From Siculibacillus sp. (GTDB taxonomy: Bacteria; Pseudomonadota; Alphaproteobacteria; Rhizobiales; Ancalomicrobiaceae): a stretch of 64,000 bases of DNA. Position 1 is the stretch's first letter; each line of letters starts with the position of its first letter. Shown here piece after piece: positions 59,954 to 64,000 of the stretch. The stretch is taken from contig JAOTSD010000008.1 in the NCBI GenBank assembly GCA_030247555.1, positions 1-64,000 on the forward strand, read 5' to 3'. Below the pieces are notes generated by a model. That model ran no database searches and was not told the DNA's origin. It saw only the letters and a list, made by a program, of their open reading frames with translations. The translations under genes were made by a program, and so were the position numbers.

Positions 59954-60293
59954 TCGAACCCGCACGCTCGCTCTACTCTCCCTCGTGGTGGTCGCCTGCA
60001 CCGCCGCGCCGGCGCTCGCTTCGAGCGGTGGCAGCCTGCCGTGGGAGAGCCCGCTGCAGCAGATCCAGCAGTCGATCACCGGTCCGGTCGCAGGCTTCAT
60101 CGCGCTGGCGGCCGTCGCGGTCGCCGGCGGCATGTTGATCTTCGGCGGCGAGCTCAACGATTTCGCGCGGCGCCTGATGTACGTCGTCCTCGTCGCCGGC
60201 ATCCTGCTCGGCGCCTCCCAGATCGTCGCCCTGTTCGGCTCGACCGGCGCTTCCGTCGGCGTGAGCGAAGAGCGGGCAGGGGAGGGGGCGTGA
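59943..60293 (+). CDS. trbC: Conjugal pilin TrbC
   Basis: 116 residues. A signal peptide (1-26, ending PALAS) precedes a short mature pilin with two hydrophobic helices ([20 protein letters not shown] and [20 protein letters not shown]). This is the VirB2/TrbC major pilin subunit, which is cyclised in related systems. Its stop overlaps the trbD start (TGATG). Confidence 0.92.
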   Translation: MSPDRTRTLALLSLVVVACTAAPALASSGGSLPWESPLQQIQQSITGPVAGFIALAAVAVAGGMLIFGGELNDFARRLMYVVLVAGILLGASQIVALFGSTGASVGVSEERAGEGA

Positions 60294-60592
60294 TGGCCGA
60301 GATCACGTCCTCGCTCGAGCGCACGCGCATCCACCGGGCGCTGTCGCGTCCCAACCTGCTGCTCGGCGCCGATCGCGAGCTGGTGCTGGTCACCGGGCTC
60401 GCCGCGGCGATCCTGATCTTCGTCGTGCTGACCTGGACCTCGGCGCTCGCCGGCTTCCTCCTCTGGACGATCGTCCTCGGGATCCTGCGGATGATGGCCA
60501 AGGCCGATCCGCAGATGCGGGCGGTCTATGCCCGCTACATCCGCTATCGGCCGATCTATCGGCCGACCTCCACCCCCTGGCGTCGCGCGTGA
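60293..60592 (+). CDS. trbD: Conjugal transfer protein TrbD
   Basis: 99 residues, the VirB3 homologue. The N terminus is RIHRALSRPNLLLGADRELV, followed by two close membrane helices (TGLAAAILIFVVLTW and LAGFLLWTIVLGILRMM). It is a small inner-membrane part of the mating-pair channel that works with TrbE. It starts at the trbC stop by one-base overlap. Confidence 0.92.
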   Translation: MAEITSSLERTRIHRALSRPNLLLGADRELVLVTGLAAAILIFVVLTWTSALAGFLLWTIVLGILRMMAKADPQMRAVYARYIRYRPIYRPTSTPWRRA

Positions 60593-60600
60593 GGTCCGGC

Positions 60601-63051
60601 ATGGTCGCGCTGCGCTCCTTCCGTCCTTCCGGCCCGTCCTTCTCCGATCTGGTGCCCTATGCGGCGCTGGTCGATAACGGCGTCATCCTGCTCAAGGACG
60701 GCTCGCTGATGGCCGGTTGGTACTTCGCCGGTCCCGACAGCGAGAGCTCGACCGACTTCGAGCGCAACGAGGTCTCCCGCCGGATCAACGCCATCCTGGC
60801 GCGGCTCGGATCCGGCTGGATGATCCAGGTCGAGGCGGTGCGGGTCCCGACGACCGCCTATCCGGCCCGCGAGGCCTGCCGGTTCCCCGATCCCATCAGC
60901 CGAGCGATCGACGACGAACGGCGGACCCGTTTCGAGCGCGAGAGCGGCCACTTCGAGAGCCGGCACGCGATGATCCTGACCTGGCGCTCGGCTTCCCCGC
61001 GCAAGGCGGGGCTGGCGCGTTTCGTCTATGCCGACGACGAGAGCCGCACCGCCAGCTTCGTCGACACCACGCTCGACTTCTTCCGCACCAGCATTCGCGA
61101 GGTCGAGCAATATCTCGCCGGCGTCCTGTCGATCCGCCGGATGGTCACCCGAGAGGTGACCGAGGCGAGCGGCTTCCGCGTCGCTCATTATGACGAGCTC
61201 TTCCAGTTCATCCGTTTCACCCTCACCGGCGAGAACCATCCGGTCCGCCTGCCAACGATCCCGATGTATCTCGACTGGTTGGCGGTCGCCGAATTCCATC
61301 ACGGGCTCGGGCCGCTGGTCGACCATCGGCGTCTGGCGATCGTCGCCATCGACGGTCTGCCGGCGGAGAGCGCGCCCGGCATTCTCAATGCCCTCGACCT
61401 GATGCCGCTCACCTATCGCTGGTCCAGCCGCTTCATGTTCCTCGACGAGCACGAGGCGCGTGAGCGTCTGGAACGGACGCGGAAGAAGTGGCAGCAGAAG
61501 GTTCGGCCCTTCCTCGATCAACTCTTCCAGACGACCAGCCGATCGGTCGACCAGGATGCGGCCTCGATGGTCGCCGAGACGGAAGACGCCATCGCCGAGG
61601 CCGCCTCGGGTCTTGTCGCCTTCGGTTACTACACCGCAGTGATCGTGCTCTTCGACGAAGACGAGGCGCGGCTGCGCGACAAGGCCGAAGCGGTGCGCCG
61701 CCTGGTCCAGTCGGAAGGCTTCGGCGCCCGGATCGAGACGCTCAACGCGACGGAGGCCTTCCTCGGCAGCCTTCCCGGCAATTGGTATTCGAATGTCCGC
61801 GAACCGCTGATCAGCACCCGCAATCTCGCCGATCTGATCCCGCTGAACTCGGTCTGGTCGGGAGCCGAGGTCGCGCCTTGTCCCTTTTATCCCGAAGGAT
61901 CGCCACCCTTGATGCAGGTGGCATCGGGCTCGACGCCGTTCCGCCTCAACCTCCATGTCGACGACGTCGGTCACACCCTGGTGTTCGGGCCGACCGGCTC
62001 GGGCAAATCAACACTGCTCGCGCTCATCGCCGCGCAGTTCCGTCGCTACGACGGCGCCCAGGTCTTCGCCTTCGACAAGGGTGGATCGATGTTGCCGCTG
62101 ACGCTCGCCGTCGGCGGCGATCACTACGACATCGGCGCCGGGGCAGGGGAGGGAGCTCTCGCCTTCTGTCCCTTGTCGGAGCTCGCGAGCGAGGCCGATC
62201 GCGCCTGGGCGTCCGAGTGGATCGAGACGCTGATCGTGCTCCAGGGCGTGACCGTCACACCGGACCATCGCAACGCCGTCTCTCGGCAGATCGAGCTGAT
62301 GGCGGCGGCGCGCGGCCGTTCGCTCTCCGACTTCGTCTCGGGCGTGCAGATGCGCGAGATCAAGGACGCGCTCCACGCCTACACCGTCGACGGCCCGATG
62401 GGACAGCTCCTCGACGCCGAGACCGACGGTCTGGCGCTCGGTGCCTTCCAGACCTTCGAGATCGAAGAGCTGATGACCATGGGCGAGCGCAATCTGGTGC
62501 CCGTCCTCCTCTATCTCTTCCGTCGCATCGAAAAGCGGCTCACCGGCGCGCCGAGCCTGATCATCCTCGACGAGGCCTGGCTGATGCTCGGCCATCCCGC
62601 CTTCCGCGACAAGATCCGGGAGTGGCTGAAGGTGCTGCGCAAGGCCAACTGCGCGGTGATCCTCGCCACCCAGTCGATCTCGGATGCCGAGCGTTCCGGG
62701 ATCATCGACGTGCTGAAAGAGAGCTGCCCGACCAAGATCTGCCTGCCCAATGGGGCGGCGCGCGAGCCGGGCACACGGGAGTTCTACGAGCGCATCGGGT
62801 TCAACCAGCGCCAGATCGAGATCGTCGCGAATGCCGTGCCGAAGCGTGAGTACTACGCCGTCTCACCAATCGGTCGACGTCTGTTCGACATGAGCCTGGG
62901 GCCCCTGACCCTCGCCTTCGTCGGAGCGTCGGGCAAGACGGACCTCGCGACGATCCGATCCCTTCACGCCGCGTTCGGGACCGACTGGCCCCGCCATTGG
63001 CTCCAACAGAGAGGGGTGGCTCATGCCGAGACCTTGCTTCCACCGGCGTGA
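60601..63051 (+). CDS. trbE: Conjugal transfer ATPase TrbE
   Basis: 816 residues from ATG 60601, preferred to GTG 60589 because family members start MVAL and GAGG lies about 7 nt upstream. It is a VirB4-type ATPase with Walker A VFGPTGSGKSTLLALIA, Walker B SLIILDEAWLML and the downstream VILATQSISDAERSG box. The N-terminal half (FSDLVPYAALVDNGVILLKD) contacts TrbD. It energises pilus biogenesis. Its end overlaps trbJ by 29 nt. Confidence 0.95.
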   Translation: MVALRSFRPSGPSFSDLVPYAALVDNGVILLKDGSLMAGWYFAGPDSESSTDFERNEVSRRINAILARLGSGWMIQVEAVRVPTTAYPAREACRFPDPISRAIDDERRTRFERESGHFESRHAMILTWRSASPRKAGLARFVYADDESRTASFVDTTLDFFRTSIREVEQYLAGVLSIRRMVTREVTEASGFRVAHYDELFQFIRFTLTGENHPVRLPTIPMYLDWLAVAEFHHGLGPLVDHRRLAIVAIDGLPAESAPGILNALDLMPLTYRWSSRFMFLDEHEARERLERTRKKWQQKVRPFLDQLFQTTSRSVDQDAASMVAETEDAIAEAASGLVAFGYYTAVIVLFDEDEARLRDKAEAVRRLVQSEGFGARIETLNATEAFLGSLPGNWYSNVREPLISTRNLADLIPLNSVWSGAEVAPCPFYPEGSPPLMQVASGSTPFRLNLHVDDVGHTLVFGPTGSGKSTLLALIAAQFRRYDGAQVFAFDKGGSMLPLTLAVGGDHYDIGAGAGEGALAFCPLSELASEADRAWASEWIETLIVLQGVTVTPDHRNAVSRQIELMAAARGRSLSDFVSGVQMREIKDALHAYTVDGPMGQLLDAETDGLALGAFQTFEIEELMTMGERNLVPVLLYLFRRIEKRLTGAPSLIILDEAWLMLGHPAFRDKIREWLKVLRKANCAVILATQSISDAERSGIIDVLKESCPTKICLPNGAAREPGTREFYERIGFNQRQIEIVANAVPKREYYAVSPIGRRLFDMSLGPLTLAFVGASGKTDLATIRSLHAAFGTDWPRHWLQQRGVAHAETLLPPA

Positions 63052-63829
63052 CGTCGCCGCAGTCCTCACCGCGGCCGTGATCCTGCTCTCGCCTCTCCCG
63101 GCCTCCGCCGGCGGCGGCGGGTTGACCGGTGGCTCGACCGAATGGACGCAGCTCCTCAACAACGGCGAGCTGGTCAGTCTGGTCGGCCATTCGGCGACCC
63201 AGATCGACAATCAGGTGACGCAGATCACCCAGCTCGCCGAGCAGATCCAGAACCAGCTGCGCATCTACCAGAACATGCTACGGAACACGGCGCAGCTGCC
63301 GGCTCATGTCTGGGGTCAGGTTCAGAGCGACCTCAACCGTCTGCAGAGCGTCGTGACCAAGGCCCAGGGGATCTCCTTCTCCATGGGCAACATCGACGAC
63401 GTGCTCTCCGCTCGCTTCAAGTCCTATTCCGACTTCAAGGCGAGCCAACCGACCGGGCAGAACTTCTCCGCGACCTGGCAGAGCTGGTCGGCGACCAATC
63501 GCGACACGATCGGCGGCACCTTGAAGGCCGCCGGCCTCACCGCCGAGCAGTTTGCGACCGAAGAGGCGACCATGTCGCAGCTGCGCTCGATGTCGGAGAG
63601 CGCCGACGGGCAGGTGAGGGCGCTGCAGGTCGGCCACGACATCGCCGCCCAGCAGGTTGCCCAGATGCAGAAGCTGCGCGGCCTCGTCTCCCAGCAGATG
63701 ACGATGATGGGCACCTGGTACCAGTCGGAACAGGCGAGCCGCGATCTCGCTCAGGCGCGCCGCGAGAGCTTCTTCGATTCCACCGCCCCCTCGACGAGCG
63801 GTGGCCAGACCATGGAGCCACGCTGGTGA
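63023..63829 (+). CDS. trbJ: Conjugal transfer protein TrbJ
   Basis: 268 residues. It has a signal peptide (about 1-29, ending ASAG) and a long Gln-rich helical body (QIDNQVTQITQLAEQIQNQL), typical of TrbJ/VirB5 pilus-tip-associated proteins. It ends GGQTMEPRW, nearly the same as the end of the next gene product. ATG 63023 lies inside trbE. Confidence 0.92.
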   Translation: MPRPCFHRRDVAAVLTAAVILLSPLPASAGGGGLTGGSTEWTQLLNNGELVSLVGHSATQIDNQVTQITQLAEQIQNQLRIYQNMLRNTAQLPAHVWGQVQSDLNRLQSVVTKAQGISFSMGNIDDVLSARFKSYSDFKASQPTGQNFSATWQSWSATNRDTIGGTLKAAGLTAEQFATEEATMSQLRSMSESADGQVRALQVGHDIAAQQVAQMQKLRGLVSQQMTMMGTWYQSEQASRDLAQARRESFFDSTAPSTSGGQTMEPRW

Positions 63830-63996
63830 CCCCGATGCGATTTCTCCTCCTCGCGCTCGTCGTCGTCGCCGTCCTCGGCACCGCCGCCGGCCTCGCGCTC
63901 AACGCGCGGGGAAAACGGGTGATGGCCGAGGACTTCCTCGGCGCGCCCAGATCCTACGACACCACCGGCGGTCAGCAGATGAAGCCGCGCTGGTGA
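63826..63996 (+). CDS. trbK: TrbK-like entry-exclusion protein
   Basis: 56 residues from GTG 63826, which overlaps the trbJ stop and has GGAG about 9 nt upstream; ATG 63835 would give 53 residues. An N-terminal hydrophobic segment (RFLLLALVVVAVLGTAAGLA) is followed by a short polar tail ending GGQQMKPRW. TrbK in IncP plasmids is an entry-exclusion lipoprotein, but this one has no lipobox cysteine, so it is either a plain membrane-anchored form or a TrbK by position only. Confidence 0.75.
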   Translation: MTPMRFLLLALVVVAVLGTAAGLALNARGKRVMAEDFLGAPRSYDTTGGQQMKPRW

Positions 63997-64000
63997 GGGG

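Overview
The window looks like about 64 kb of a large conjugative plasmid from a high-GC alphaproteobacterium, most likely of the order Hyphomicrobiales (Rhizobiales). The reasons are a complete repABC replication and partition operon read leftward (54330-57954), a divergent Ti-type transfer cluster read rightward (traI-like AHL synthase followed by trbB, C, D, E, J, K at 58343-63996), and a block of alphaproteobacterial plasmid backbone genes at 1881-14877. No rRNA, tRNA, CRISPR array or intact insertion sequence is visible. The first gene is cut by the left edge and the trb operon continues past the right edge.

Layout. 1-1862: sulfide/persulfide module (metallo-beta-lactamase-fold hydrolase, ArsR-rhodanese regulator, periplasmic DsrE-like protein). 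1881-14877: plasmid backbone (DUF2493, toprim protein, strawberry-notch-like methylase/helicase, VapBC, a frameshifted HTH antitoxin, DUF6117, a large ParB-like protein, TacAT-type GNAT toxin system, DUF932). Three of these genes share a roughly 52-nt leader element. 15186-17252: chemoreceptor with a NIT sensor. 17254-21210: nickel/cobalt exporter with its CsoR/RcnR-type repressor, then chromate genes chrA and a rhodanese-ChrB fusion. 21341-24692: two-component pair facing an EF-hand protein and cytochrome b561. 24761-37399: metal and envelope defence, made of an ABC exporter trio, a second two-component pair, a CusBA-like RND efflux pair, small secreted metal proteins, a DUF411 protein and a multicopper oxidase.

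37457-43533 holds the most unusual unit: a membrane sensor kinase and a sigma-54 activator, then a control region with two related palindromes and a -24/-12 promoter, then three genes for a heptaheme c-type cytochrome, a di-heme-type cytochrome b and an ethylbenzene-dehydrogenase-like haem protein, closed by a strong terminator. It reads as a self-contained signal-induced electron-transfer system whose substrate I cannot name.

43663-48088: a PadR regulator facing a TauE/SafE exporter across a concentric palindrome, then a secreted lipase flanked by two copies of the 3' end of a tyrosine integrase gene. 48128-54248 is a maintenance and scar zone: Phd/PIN/Phd genes, an RHE_PE00001-family protein, an AbiE system with its operators, a Phd gene beside a dead vapC, an orphan XRE antitoxin and a pRiA4b ORF-3 remnant. 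54330-58342: repC, an antisense RNA, repB, a parS-like site, repA and the divergent control region. 58343-64000: quorum-sensing synthase and mating-pair formation genes.

Together the genes describe a transferable plasmid stabilised by several addiction systems. Its cargo is resistance to copper/silver, nickel/cobalt, chromate and reactive sulfur, plus a regulated cytochrome module. All functional calls come from reading motifs and context; none has been checked against a database.
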